A program made the position numbers and the translations under genes. The notes under the pieces are model-generated. The model saw only the letters and a program-made list of their open reading frames with translations, did not search any database and was not told where the DNA came from. From Oscillospiraceae bacterium (lineage in GTDB: Bacteria > Bacillota > Clostridia > Oscillospirales > Ruminococcaceae), in assembly GCA_902362965.1 (NCBI GenBank), contig CABIYQ010000005.1, positions 137,877-201,876 of the forward strand: DNA of 64,000 nucleotides, read 5' to 3'. Within the stretch, counting starts at the first letter, position 1, and every line of letters starts with the position of its first letter. Positions 27,462 through 35,085 of this stretch are shown here, one piece after another.

Positions 27462-27477
27462 GGGGGCTTTTGCCCCC
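27462..27477 (+). other. GC-rich intra-operon hairpin
   Basis: GGGGGC-tttt-GCCCCC is a 6-bp all-GC stem with a TTTT loop, strikingly GC-rich for this AT-rich DNA. It lies 18 bases after the large synthetase stop and about 30 bases before the thioesterase start. There is no T-run downstream, so it is more likely an mRNA stabiliser or partial attenuator than a full terminator. Confidence 0.6.
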
Positions 27478-27508
27478 CGGTAAAATACTATGATATAAGG
27501 AGAAGTAA

Positions 27509-28264
27509 ATGTTACTTAATAAAATGTGGTTCCCATACACCAAAATAGAAAAAAGCAGTAAAAAGAAAAATGTTTTTTGTTTTCATCATGCAGGTGGCAG
27601 CGGAATAAATTTCAGCAAATGGAACATGCTGTCTGATAAAGTCAGATTCATACCCGCTGAAATGCCGGGACGGGGCGCAAGAATATGTGATAAGTACGAC
27701 CATTGTTTCAAGAAGGTAGTATATGAAATTACAGAGGCAGTGAAAAAAGAAGTAGATACTCTTGAAATAGATGATTTTGTTTTTTACGGTCATAGTATGG
27801 GTGCGATTATTGCATTTTCTGTTGCATGCTGCATTAAGAAAAAATACAAAATATCTCCCAAGGTTTTATTTGTGGTCGCAAGACATGCACCACAGATGCC
27901 GGATCCGTCAGTCTTTAAAAGCACGATGTCAGATGAATCGCTTATAGATGAGATGAAACGCCTTGGAGGTACGCCTGATGAGATACTGAACAACAGAGAA
28001 TATATGAATATGTTCATAAACAGGATCAGAAATGATTATAAGCTTCACGAGGATTATAATTACGGAAATGAAAAACTTGATATTCCGATAATTGCACATA
28101 CAGGCGACAATGATTATGGGGCAGATGTGTTCAGTATGACGAAGTGGTTTCAGCTGACAAGCAAGGGTGCCGCTGTTGAAGAATTCAAGGGAGGACACTT
28201 TTTTCCCTATGAGCTTGGAGAAAAATATGTCAGACATCTTATAGATGAAGTTTCTTTTTTCTGA
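27509..28264 (+). CDS. Type II thioesterase (GrsT/YbtT family)
   Basis: A 251-residue alpha/beta hydrolase that removes wrong or stalled acyl groups from carrier domains. It has the family start FCFHHAGGSGINFSKW, the serine elbow G94-H-S96-M-G98, an aspartate candidate in HTGDND and the histidine in GGHFF. Length and motifs are normal, so it should be active. The ATG follows aaggag. The gene overlaps the PPTase gene by 20 bases, which points to coupled translation. Its intact serine contrasts with the second stand-alone thioesterase further downstream. Confidence 0.93.
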   Translation: MLLNKMWFPYTKIEKSSKKKNVFCFHHAGGSGINFSKWNMLSDKVRFIPAEMPGRGARICDKYDHCFKKVVYEITEAVKKEVDTLEIDDFVFYGHSMGAIIAFSVACCIKKKYKISPKVLFVVARHAPQMPDPSVFKSTMSDESLIDEMKRLGGTPDEILNNREYMNMFINRIRNDYKLHEDYNYGNEKLDIPIIAHTGDNDYGADVFSMTKWFQLTSKGAAVEEFKGGHFFPYELGEKYVRHLIDEVSFF

Positions 28265-28904
28265 TATGGTTTATATTTTTGAAAATATTAATACTGTTAC
28301 AAATGATCTGCTTAAAAAATTTGATTCACTTTATACAGAAGAGAGAAAAATCAAAAGTGGAAAATATTGCAGAGAAGATGATAAAAAGAAATCTCTTATC
28401 GCATATATTTTGTTACTTTATGCTTTGAAAAAAGAATACGGAATATTTGAAAAACTTTATTTTGATTATGGGAAAAATAATAAACCGTTTCTGAAAAAAC
28501 ATAAAAATATATATTTCAGTATATCTCATTCAGGTAAATATGTATCCGTTGCGGCTGATATCAATAATATCGGAGTTGACGTTGAAGGATACATAGACGA
28601 TTATAAAACAATATCAAGGTATGTTTTCAGTGAAGATGAGATGAAATATATAGAGAATGGAAATTCAGGCGCTAAAGCCGCAAAGCTCTGGACTTTAAAA
28701 GAAAGCTATCTTAAATATACAGGTACAGGTATAACAGACGGTCTTAAGGCTTATGATTTTGCTTATAAACCTGATGTATTTGAAAAATATGGCTGTAAGT
28801 TTAAATGTATTAAAAAGGAAAAATATTATCTTTCAGTTTGTTCTGAAAATGATATGACAATAAAATTTGTTAAAGAAGAAGATTTAATAAAATTAGTGAG
28901 GTAA
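28245..28904 (+). CDS. Sfp-type 4'-phosphopantetheinyl transferase
   Basis: A 219-residue enzyme that attaches the phosphopantetheine arm from CoA to the carrier-domain serines of the synthetases. It has the two family signatures: IGVDVE (magnesium-binding acids) and LWTLKESYLKYTGTGI (KE-x3-K). ISHSGKYVSVA is the CoA-contact region. The start is taken as the ATG at 28245, inside the end of the thioesterase gene; a later in-frame ATG at 28266, just after that gene's stop, is possible because neither has a strong ribosome site. A dedicated PPTase inside the operon supports a self-contained pathway with five carrier domains to activate. Confidence 0.93.
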   Translation: MKFLFSDMVYIFENINTVTNDLLKKFDSLYTEERKIKSGKYCREDDKKKSLIAYILLLYALKKEYGIFEKLYFDYGKNNKPFLKKHKNIYFSISHSGKYVSVAADINNIGVDVEGYIDDYKTISRYVFSEDEMKYIENGNSGAKAAKLWTLKESYLKYTGTGITDGLKAYDFAYKPDVFEKYGCKFKCIKKEKYYLSVCSENDMTIKFVKEEDLIKLVR

Positions 28905-28909
28905 ATAAT

Positions 28910-30400
28910 ATGGAAAATAATAAATCAGAATTTCTAAAGGATCCTATTGAAAAAAAGCAAATTATTTTAAAAGACATTTGGAGTGAAATTTTAAATAAGC
29001 CTGACATAGGAATACACGATGATTTCTTTATGGCAGGGGGGACTTCAAAGGATCTTGTGATAATGGTTACAAAAATGAGCGAGATTTTTGAAATATCAAT
29101 GCAGGAGGTTTTTTCAAAATCAACTATTGCAGAAATTGCGCCCGTCATTGAATACAGAAAAGACGGACTGAAAGATGATGTTGATAAGATATACTATCTA
29201 ACGGAAAAACTTAAAAATTATGTTCCGTCAGAAGAATATAACAGATATATGGACAATTACATAAAATATAATTCTGAAATTAAGCTTGGAAAGAGGGAAG
29301 AATATAAAAAAGTTCTTGTAACAGGCGGGAACGGTTTTTTATCATGCCATCTTATTGAAAAAATATTAAAGAACAGAAAAACTTCAATAGTGGTTCTTGT
29401 ACGGGAAAAAAGCAATGAAAAAGCAGCGGCAAAGTTCAAAAGGGCAATGGATTGGTATTTTGAAAAGGACGATATACTGAAAAATTACAGCGGCAGATTG
29501 AAAATACTTTCAGGAAATGTTTCGGTAGATAAGCTGGGGCTTGATGATGATGTATACAGTGAACTGTCAAAAACGGTAGATGCGGTTTTCCACGTCGCAG
29601 GAATCTTAAGACACTATGGACATTGGGAAGAATTTTATAATACGAACGTAGACGGTACTAAAAGAATTATTGAATTTGCAAAACTTAATACCAGAAAGGA
29701 TATTCATTTTATATCAACAATGGGAACAGGATATAATGAAGAAAGAGCAAAAAATGTTCTGCCGTTTACAGAACTTGAAGTACAAAAGGATTCATATGCT
29801 GCAAATTATTATCTTAAGTCAAAGATGCTTGCTGAAAAAGAACTTGAAAAGGAAATAAACCAAAATAATCTCAATGTTAAAATATATCGTCCGGGTTATC
29901 TTGTTCAGAATTATGAAACAGGCATATTTCAGGTGAACTCAGACGACAACGCATATTTCCAATTCTTCAAGGCGATTATGGAAATAGGCTGTTTCCCTGC
30001 TATGGAAACAGAAATCTTTGATTTTAGTTTTATAGATCAGGCAGCGGAAGCAATCGACATACTTTCGACTGTAGAAGAAGAGGGACATATATATCATCTT
30101 TTTAATCCCCAAAGACTTAGTATGAAAGAAATAGGAGAGCTTATGATAGAAAACGGAGTTAATATCAAAAGTGTTTCCGTGAAAGAATTTTGTGAGTATC
30201 TCAAAGATAATATGGAAAAATACAAGGATCTTATTTCAAACATCACTATGGTTACATACGTGCGTGAAAAGGATATAGAACAGCTTATTGATTTATGTTT
30301 GAAATGTGACAGAACAACACAGATCCTTGCGAATTACGGATTTGAGTGGAATAGTCTTGATAAAAAACATATGGCGGATATAATAAATATTATTAATTAG
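28910..30400 (+). CDS. Free-standing carrier-reductase protein (PCP-R), thioester reductase
   Basis: 496 residues. The N-terminal carrier domain (about 15-90) has S46 in GGTSKDL, an unusual variant of GGDSL. A short linker is followed by an extended short-chain dehydrogenase-type thioester reductase (about 130-496). Its nucleotide loop is T138-GGNGFLS (third Gly replaced by S145), with VFHVAGILRHYG, NVDGTKRIIEFA and the catalytic Y301-x3-K305 preceded by STMGTGY. Such R domains release the thioester as an aldehyde, sometimes reduced further to an alcohol. No condensation domain is attached, so the way the chain reaches this carrier is unclear. The ribosome site is gtgagg. Confidence 0.9.
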   Translation: MENNKSEFLKDPIEKKQIILKDIWSEILNKPDIGIHDDFFMAGGTSKDLVIMVTKMSEIFEISMQEVFSKSTIAEIAPVIEYRKDGLKDDVDKIYYLTEKLKNYVPSEEYNRYMDNYIKYNSEIKLGKREEYKKVLVTGGNGFLSCHLIEKILKNRKTSIVVLVREKSNEKAAAKFKRAMDWYFEKDDILKNYSGRLKILSGNVSVDKLGLDDDVYSELSKTVDAVFHVAGILRHYGHWEEFYNTNVDGTKRIIEFAKLNTRKDIHFISTMGTGYNEERAKNVLPFTELEVQKDSYAANYYLKSKMLAEKELEKEINQNNLNVKIYRPGYLVQNYETGIFQVNSDDNAYFQFFKAIMEIGCFPAMETEIFDFSFIDQAAEAIDILSTVEEEGHIYHLFNPQRLSMKEIGELMIENGVNIKSVSVKEFCEYLKDNMEKYKDLISNITMVTYVREKDIEQLIDLCLKCDRTTQILANYGFEWNSLDKKHMADIINIIN

Positions 30401-30412
30401 GGTGATCTGAAT

Positions 30413-31159
30413 ATGAGCAGAAAATGGATTAATCATAATACTAATAATGAAAATGCAAAACTGAATATATTTTGTTTTCCTCACGCAGGCAGCAGTTCAA
30501 CCTTTTTTGCAGGCTGGGTAAAATATTTTTCAGATGATGTGAACATATTTCCGGTTCAGTATCCTGCAAGAGACAACAGAATGAGTGAACCTATGCCGGA
30601 TTCTCTTTTTGAACTTGCAGAAAATATGATAGATGAAAGTATGGAGCTTTTTGATAGACCGTTTATTTTCGTAGGTCACTGTTCAGGAAGTATCGTGGCA
30701 TATGAAGCGGCAGAATATTTGCGGGAAATATCAGGCAAGTCTCCTGAATATATGTTTGTATCAGCAAGCGTTGCACCTGAAAACTATAAATTGAGATCAA
30801 CCAAAAACCTTTCTGATGAAATGTTTTTTAAATATTATAATTATGCTGATTATGAAAAAGAAAAGGATAATCCTTTGTTTAAATTTTTCCTTCCTGTAAT
30901 AAGAATGGACTTTACACTTTGTGAAAAATATCGTTACAAGGAAAAGCCTCCGCTTGATTGTCCGATATTTGCTTTTGCAGGCTCTGAGGATAAGGAAGGC
31001 GGAGATCCTGAAAAGATAAATTTATGGAAAAAATATACGACAAGCGAGATATTCAGTATAAAAGTTTATGACGGCGATCATTTTTACTTTGAAAGAAACG
31101 CTGAGGATATAACTGCAATAATAGGAAAAACAGCAAAGAAAATTATAGAAAAAATATAA
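30413..31159 (+). CDS. Second stand-alone thioesterase, cysteine in the nucleophile position
   Basis: A 248-residue GrsT-like alpha/beta hydrolase with the normal start IFCFPHAGSSSTFFAGW and the histidine in DGDHFYF. The nucleophile elbow is G88-H-C90-S91-G92: cysteine stands where serine is expected. Cysteine-type thioesterases are known in some NRPS pathways, where they favour amide, lactone or lactam formation over hydrolysis. In an operon with a dead TE-like domain, this enzyme may have a role in release rather than editing. It lies 12 bases after the reductase gene in the same transcript. The family call is secure; the function is inferred. Confidence 0.9.
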   Translation: MSRKWINHNTNNENAKLNIFCFPHAGSSSTFFAGWVKYFSDDVNIFPVQYPARDNRMSEPMPDSLFELAENMIDESMELFDRPFIFVGHCSGSIVAYEAAEYLREISGKSPEYMFVSASVAPENYKLRSTKNLSDEMFFKYYNYADYEKEKDNPLFKFFLPVIRMDFTLCEKYRYKEKPPLDCPIFAFAGSEDKEGGDPEKINLWKKYTTSEIFSIKVYDGDHFYFERNAEDITAIIGKTAKKIIEKI

Positions 31160-31188
31160 TTTGAAATTTAATAAAAGGGTATGAAAAT

Positions 31189-32079
31189 ATGACAGACTTT
31201 GAAAACAAAATTGAAAGTCTTGTAAATCTTATAAAAGATGATTACAGGCAAAACAGGGTTATAGACAAGCTTGATATTTTTCAGCAGCCAAGCAAGGGGG
31301 AAATAATAAAGATACTTAATAAACTACAAAGCATAATGTATCCCGGATATTTCAGAAACAATGTTTATAAATTCTATACCATAGGAAATAATATGTCTAT
31401 GCTTCTTGAAGACGCATTATTTAATCTTATAAAGCAAACAAATCTTGTTTTGAAACAGGATATGAGATACAAAGAAATGCCTGCTGACAAAATAGAAAAA
31501 ATATCAAGGGAAAAAATAATGATATTTATGGAGAAGATACCTCTTATAAGAGAATATCTCAACACAGATATTGAAGCTGCATATCTTGGAGACCCTGCGG
31601 CTTACAGTAAAGAAGAGATAATATTTTCATATCCGGGCTTGTATGCAATTTTTGTAAACAGAATAGCACATCAGCTTTATAAGCTTGATATTCCTGTTAT
31701 ACCAAGAATTATGACAGAATATGCACATGGTCTGACAGGTATTGATATTCACCCTGGCGCAGCCATAGGAAAATATTTCTTTATTGATCATGGAACGGGA
31801 GTCGTTATAGGAGAAACTACAATAATAGGCGATAATGTTAAGATATATCAGGGCGTTACACTTGGCGCTTTGTCAACAAATGGTGGACAGAAATTAAAGA
31901 ACATAAAACGTCACCCTACACTTGGAAATAATGTGACCGTGTATTCGGGAACATCAATTCTTGGAGGAGATACTGTTATAGGAAATAATGTTGTAATTGG
32001 CGGAAATTGTTTTATAATAAGTTCTGTATCTGAAGGTTCAAAGGTTGTGATGAAACCTTTTGAGATGATATATAAATGA
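31189..32079 (+). CDS. cysE: Serine O-acetyltransferase (CysE/EpsC type)
   Basis: 296 residues. A helical N-terminal region is followed by a left-handed beta-helix of hexapeptide repeats ([23 protein letters not shown]... and GNNVVIGGN). The signature [13 protein letters not shown] carries the catalytic histidine and GALSTNGG is the acetyl-CoA loop. The enzyme makes O-acetylserine, the direct precursor of cysteine. The long N-terminal domain fits the SatB/EpsC-like form found in many anaerobes. It is the last gene in the same direction as the synthetases, 29 bases after the thioesterase. Its presence supports cysteine as the building block of the product and could boost the local supply during synthesis. 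Confidence 0.92.
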   Translation: MTDFENKIESLVNLIKDDYRQNRVIDKLDIFQQPSKGEIIKILNKLQSIMYPGYFRNNVYKFYTIGNNMSMLLEDALFNLIKQTNLVLKQDMRYKEMPADKIEKISREKIMIFMEKIPLIREYLNTDIEAAYLGDPAAYSKEEIIFSYPGLYAIFVNRIAHQLYKLDIPVIPRIMTEYAHGLTGIDIHPGAAIGKYFFIDHGTGVVIGETTIIGDNVKIYQGVTLGALSTNGGQKLKNIKRHPTLGNNVTVYSGTSILGGDTVIGNNVVIGGNCFIISSVSEGSKVVMKPFEMIYK

Positions 32080-32120
32080 TATAATCCTGTAGGATAGTTT
32101 TAAATATTAATTATGTATTT

Positions 32121-33266
32121 TTATGGTATACCTTTTCCAAGCTGTAAAATTTCAAAGTTTTCTACATTTTCAAGAAAAGTTTTAGAGGCTGAACCGTTAA
32201 TATAAAAGCTGAAAGAACGGGGTTTATCCGGAGTATTTCTATATGATCCTAACATTCCTTCATTTTCTCCTTTCAATCCGACTTTTTCATTATCAACAGT
32301 TCCTTCACCGCCGTCTACTTGAATTCTGTTTGACACGCTGTTAATAAATTCATCTTTCATTGCAAATCTGACTAACACGCCGCCGTAAGTAACAGCCTGA
32401 GTAAGGTTTCCTGCATGACCATTTATTATATTTAAATTCGCATTATCATGATTTATGTTATAAAATTTTTCGTTTTTGGTTGAAATACCCATCAAATCAT
32501 TTAGTTCTTTAATAGGCATAGTTCTATAAATATACTTTCCTTTTACTAATTGAAACTTTCTGCTGCCAGTATTGCTTTGAATCATATTATTCCCATTATA
32601 ATCATTTGGTTTATTAATTAACTGATATTCATTTTTAGACTTATATTTGCCTAATTTATTCTTAACTAATTCTATTAAATGTTCAGACAAATTAATTCCT
32701 TGATCCTGTATATTATCGTTATTACTTTGACAGTACATTCTATAAATTGCTGATTTAACTATTTTTTCTTGTCTATTGGGATCGTTACTTGGAATAGAAA
32801 CATACGGTTCTATTTTTGAAGCAATGTCAACTAATGTATTAATAATATCATTTTTTCTTCCGATATAGTAGTAATCTTCATCCGTTATGAGCCATTTAAT
32901 AAATTCTATTAAATTATCATTTTGATTATTTCTATGCTCTTTAAATTTTATAAAATTAGCATCAATTTTATTTATATTATTATTTTCATCGGAATAACAA
33001 TTCAGATAGTCTTTATTTCTTTCATATTTTGTAATAAAATCATTACTGTCATTTTGCTTTAATTCCTTTCCTTGATAAATTAATTTTCTTTGTATAGGTG
33101 CAGTACTTTCATTTTTACTGACAATAGCAGATAAAAACTTAAATTCATTAAATGAATCAGTTCTTTTAAGCTGACAAGAATTTTTGTCAGCTTTTTCTTT
33201 TGCAAAAGTATCTTTGACTTTTTCAGCTTCAGCATACATAATAATCGTATCCTCATAAGTTTTCAA
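32121..33266 (-). CDS. Uncharacterised 381-residue protein, possibly a toxin or eCIS-type effector
   Basis: I do not recognise this protein with certainty. It is Asn/Lys-rich and has no signal peptide or membrane segment. An N-terminal stretch SCQLKRTDSF ... APIQRKLIYQGKEL resembles the low-complexity QRK-type linkers seen in effectors of extracellular contractile injection systems and polymorphic toxins. The C-terminal half contains KYIYRTMPIKELNDL, GHAGNLTQAVTYGG and SFSFYINGSASKTF, a pattern reminiscent of ADP-ribosyltransferase-like toxin domains (conserved Arg in YRTM). It is transcribed toward the end of the NRPS operon, 41 bases away from cysE, from its own upstream region. AT content is high even for this window. 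Toxin function is a guess. Confidence 0.7.
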   Translation of the reverse strand: MKTYEDTIIMYAEAEKVKDTFAKEKADKNSCQLKRTDSFNEFKFLSAIVSKNESTAPIQRKLIYQGKELKQNDSNDFITKYERNKDYLNCYSDENNNINKIDANFIKFKEHRNNQNDNLIEFIKWLITDEDYYYIGRKNDIINTLVDIASKIEPYVSIPSNDPNRQEKIVKSAIYRMYCQSNNDNIQDQGINLSEHLIELVKNKLGKYKSKNEYQLINKPNDYNGNNMIQSNTGSRKFQLVKGKYIYRTMPIKELNDLMGISTKNEKFYNINHDNANLNIINGHAGNLTQAVTYGGVLVRFAMKDEFINSVSNRIQVDGGEGTVDNEKVGLKGENEGMLGSYRNTPDKPRSFSFYINGSASKTFLENVENFEILQLGKGIP

Positions 33267-33375
33267 TTGAAATAATAATTTTATTAAATACTATGATTAT
33301 TCTTTCTGCTGTATTCACCATAAAGGGTTATATATTAGTAAAATTTATAATTAGACTTATCGTTTCAAAATGATT

Positions 33376-33597
33376 TTAATATAGTATTGCATTCGATAGT
33401 ATTACATAATAAGTATTAAAGCCACTTTTCAAATCTGTTAATGGCTGCAGCTCTATTTTCAGATATTCAACGTCTACAATTTCCTTAACTTTGAAGCTGC
33501 CATGTTTGCATTCAAAAACTGTGTTTCTTTTCTTGTATTCGTTGTATACTATTTGAAACTGATCGTAATAACGGGTATCCGATTGTCCTTTTTTCAT
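33376..33597 (-). CDS. Small hypothetical protein upstream of the 381-residue protein
   Basis: A 73-residue open frame with alternating charged and hydrophobic residues (FKVKEIVDVEYLKIELQPL), compatible with a small beta-rich protein. It lies in the same orientation as the putative toxin, about 110 bases upstream of it. The ribosome site is weak (aaag only). It could be a real small gene, an antitoxin/immunity partner, or a gene remnant; nothing in it identifies a family. Confidence 0.4.
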   Translation of the reverse strand: MKKGQSDTRYYDQFQIVYNEYKKRNTVFECKHGSFKVKEIVDVEYLKIELQPLTDLKSGFNTYYVILSNAILY

Positions 33598-33665
33598 AAT
33601 AATGTTTGAACTTTCGTGATATTAGACAAAACGGCTTTTAAAACTTTGGGTACTATTTCATATAT

Positions 33666-33709
33666 CAGAAAAGGCATATCTGAGATTATTTTTCTCAAAT
33701 ATGCTTCTG
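33666..33709. repeat. Long imperfect inverted repeat
   Basis: CAGAAAAGGCATATCTGAGA and TTCTCAAATATGCTTCTG can form a long, slightly mismatched hairpin around a TTATTT loop. No T-run or gene end is adjacent. It lies in a gene-poor AT-rich stretch between the small ORF and the tRNA; it could be a terminator remnant or a small palindromic repeat unit. Confidence 0.5.
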
Positions 33710-33805
33710 AATTCTGAAATATTAAAAAATCGAGAGTTCGAATCTTTTTTATTTGGTTCATTCATCCATGGTTTTTAACCTTGATTTTTCGCAGTTAGAG
33801 CAGCA

Positions 33806-33828
33806 AAAAAGCCCGTAGCTACGGACTT
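33806..33828 (-). terminator. Rho-independent terminator of the tRNA-Arg transcript
   Basis: On the - strand AGTCCGTAG/CTACGGGCT forms a tight hairpin (one G-U pair) followed by TTTTTT, about 40 bases after the tRNA 3' end. Confidence 0.85.
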
Positions 33829-33865
33829 TAAATGGTGTACAGCTATTTAGTATCACCAACATGGA

Positions 33866-33936
33866 GTGCCTGAATGGAATCGAACCATCGCACATGGCGT
33901 CGGAGGCCAATGCTCTATCCGCTGAGCTACAGGCAC
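33866..33936 (-). tRNA. tRNA-Arg, anticodon CCG
   Basis: The - strand folds as a cloverleaf: acceptor GTGCCTG/CAGGCAC, D arm GCTC-AGCGGATA-GAGC, anticodon loop CTCCGAC (anticodon CCG, reading CGG), T arm GATGG-TTCGATT-CCATT. The anticodon stem has a T-T mismatch at its outer pair and the variable loop is 4 bases. CCA is not encoded and the base after the acceptor is T, unusual for tRNA-Arg. A good promoter lies upstream and a terminator downstream, so it is probably expressed. Confidence 0.87.
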
Positions 33937-33947
33937 ATTACATTAAA

Positions 33948-33976
33948 ATTATACCAGATTCTATTGAAATTTGCAA
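33948..33976 (-). promoter_or_regulatory. Promoter of the tRNA-Arg gene
   Basis: On the - strand TTGCAA (33976-33971) and TATAAT (33953-33948) are 17 bp apart, ending 11 bases before the tRNA 5' end. Confidence 0.8.
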
Positions 33977-34031
33977 GTGTTTATGTTATAATAATAATGA
34001 AATTTTATTGAATGAATAATTTTTTTAAAAT

Positions 34032-34059
34032 TTAACACATAAAATTAAACAGTTATAAT
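34032..34059 (+). promoter_or_regulatory. Possible promoter of the papain-like protein gene
   Basis: TTAACA (34032-34037) and TATAAT (34054-34059) are 16 bp apart in AT-rich DNA, giving a leader of about 140 bases. The -10 is perfect, the -35 fair. Confidence 0.5.
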
Positions 34060-34206
34060 AAAATCAAGGAAAGAATAATATAAATGTATAAAATTAATTA
34101 GTTTAAATTGTTAATATTTGTTGTATTAATATAAGTTGATTTGAAAGAACGTATTAAAAATTATTTTTCTTTCAGGAGATAATTGATTATATGAGGAGAG
34201 ATTATT

Positions 34207-34794
34207 TTGAGCTGTCATATTTATATATCAGTGTGTCAGACTGGAACCAATATTGCGAAGATACTGAAAATTTTTACAAGAAAACCGTATAATCATGTAT
34301 CTGTATTTTCGGATCCGACTCACGGAGAAATGTATAGTTTTTGCAGAAATAAACCGAGCAGACCTCTGCCGGCAACATTTAATAAAGAGATTGTAGGTAA
34401 AGGTACGCTGGGTAAATTCAGTTTTATTCCATGTGAAATATATAAACTTGATGTAACTGAAGAGCAAAAAGAATGCTTTGAAAAAAATCTTGAATTTTTT
34501 AAAAACAACAGAGATTGTTTTTCATATAACTGTATTGGACTTGGATTAATCTTTTTACATATTGCGTTTAAACGTAAAAATAAATTTGTATGTTCACAAT
34601 TTGTAGGACATATAATGGAAAAATCCGGAATAAATCTTGATATACCTAAACCTGTCTGTCTTCATACTCCTGAGGATTTCAGACATATAAAATCAGCTCA
34701 ATTGATTTATAAAGGCGATTTAAATAAATTTCATATAAGTGAAGAATATAATTCTGTGAATTTTATGGAAAATCAAAGTGTTCGCACTGCATAA
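34207..34794 (+). CDS. Permuted papain-like (YiiX/NlpC-P60-type) cysteine hydrolase, putative
   Basis: 195 residues. YNHVSVFSD near the N-terminus supplies a histidine followed by acidic residues. KFVCSQFVGHIMEKSGI near residue 135 supplies a Cys-Ser-Gln-Phe motif. This reversed His-then-Cys order is the pattern of permuted NlpC/P60 enzymes such as YiiX/YebB. No signal peptide or membrane helix is visible, so it probably acts in the cytoplasm. The start is TTG at 34207 with gaggaga 9 bases upstream; no ATG fits. Its end overlaps, on the opposite strand, the last 32 bases of a small membrane protein gene. Amidase or lipid hydrolase activity is possible; the substrate is unknown. Confidence 0.75.
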   Translation: MSCHIYISVCQTGTNIAKILKIFTRKPYNHVSVFSDPTHGEMYSFCRNKPSRPLPATFNKEIVGKGTLGKFSFIPCEIYKLDVTEEQKECFEKNLEFFKNNRDCFSYNCIGLGLIFLHIAFKRKNKFVCSQFVGHIMEKSGINLDIPKPVCLHTPEDFRHIKSAQLIYKGDLNKFHISEEYNSVNFMENQSVRTA

Positions 34795-35080
34795 CGATCT
34801 CAGCTGTTGTCTTTATTTTGTCCGGCAAAATAATGTAAAGCAGAAATCCGGCAGTATTCTGCAATGATTTATTTTTATCAAAATAAAATTTTTTATTAAG
34901 TATTTTTATTTCTGTTTTTGAATTGTTGTTATTTACTTCAGCCATAACAAGCTGATCCTTGCTTATTATATTATAAGAATTTAAATATGCTTTCATAAAG
35001 CCCCATACAAAACCGTTTATCATTACATAAATGAAGACGGCAAGTATAGAGGCTCTTTTTATTTTACGTTTTCTTTCCAT
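34763..35080 (-). CDS. Small single-pass membrane protein downstream of spoIIP
   Basis: 105 residues: a basic N-terminus (MERKRKIKRA), one transmembrane helix (about 10-32, ILAVFIYVMINGFVWGFM), then a small extracytoplasmic domain. No known family is recognised. It starts 5 bases after the spoIIP stop with an aggag site, so it is the second gene of the spoIIP operon, and a link to sporulation or engulfment is plausible. Its 3' end overlaps the end of the convergent papain-like gene. Confidence 0.65.
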   Translation of the reverse strand: MERKRKIKRASILAVFIYVMINGFVWGFMKAYLNSYNIISKDQLVMAEVNNNNSKTEIKILNKKFYFDKNKSLQNTAGFLLYIILPDKIKTTAEIVMQCEHFDFP

Positions 35081-35085
35081 TATGT

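Noticed and set aside
33729..33748. tRNA T-arm-like sequence (gagagttcgaatc)
   Set aside because: No acceptor, D or anticodon arms are found around it; it is too short to call even a tRNA relic.
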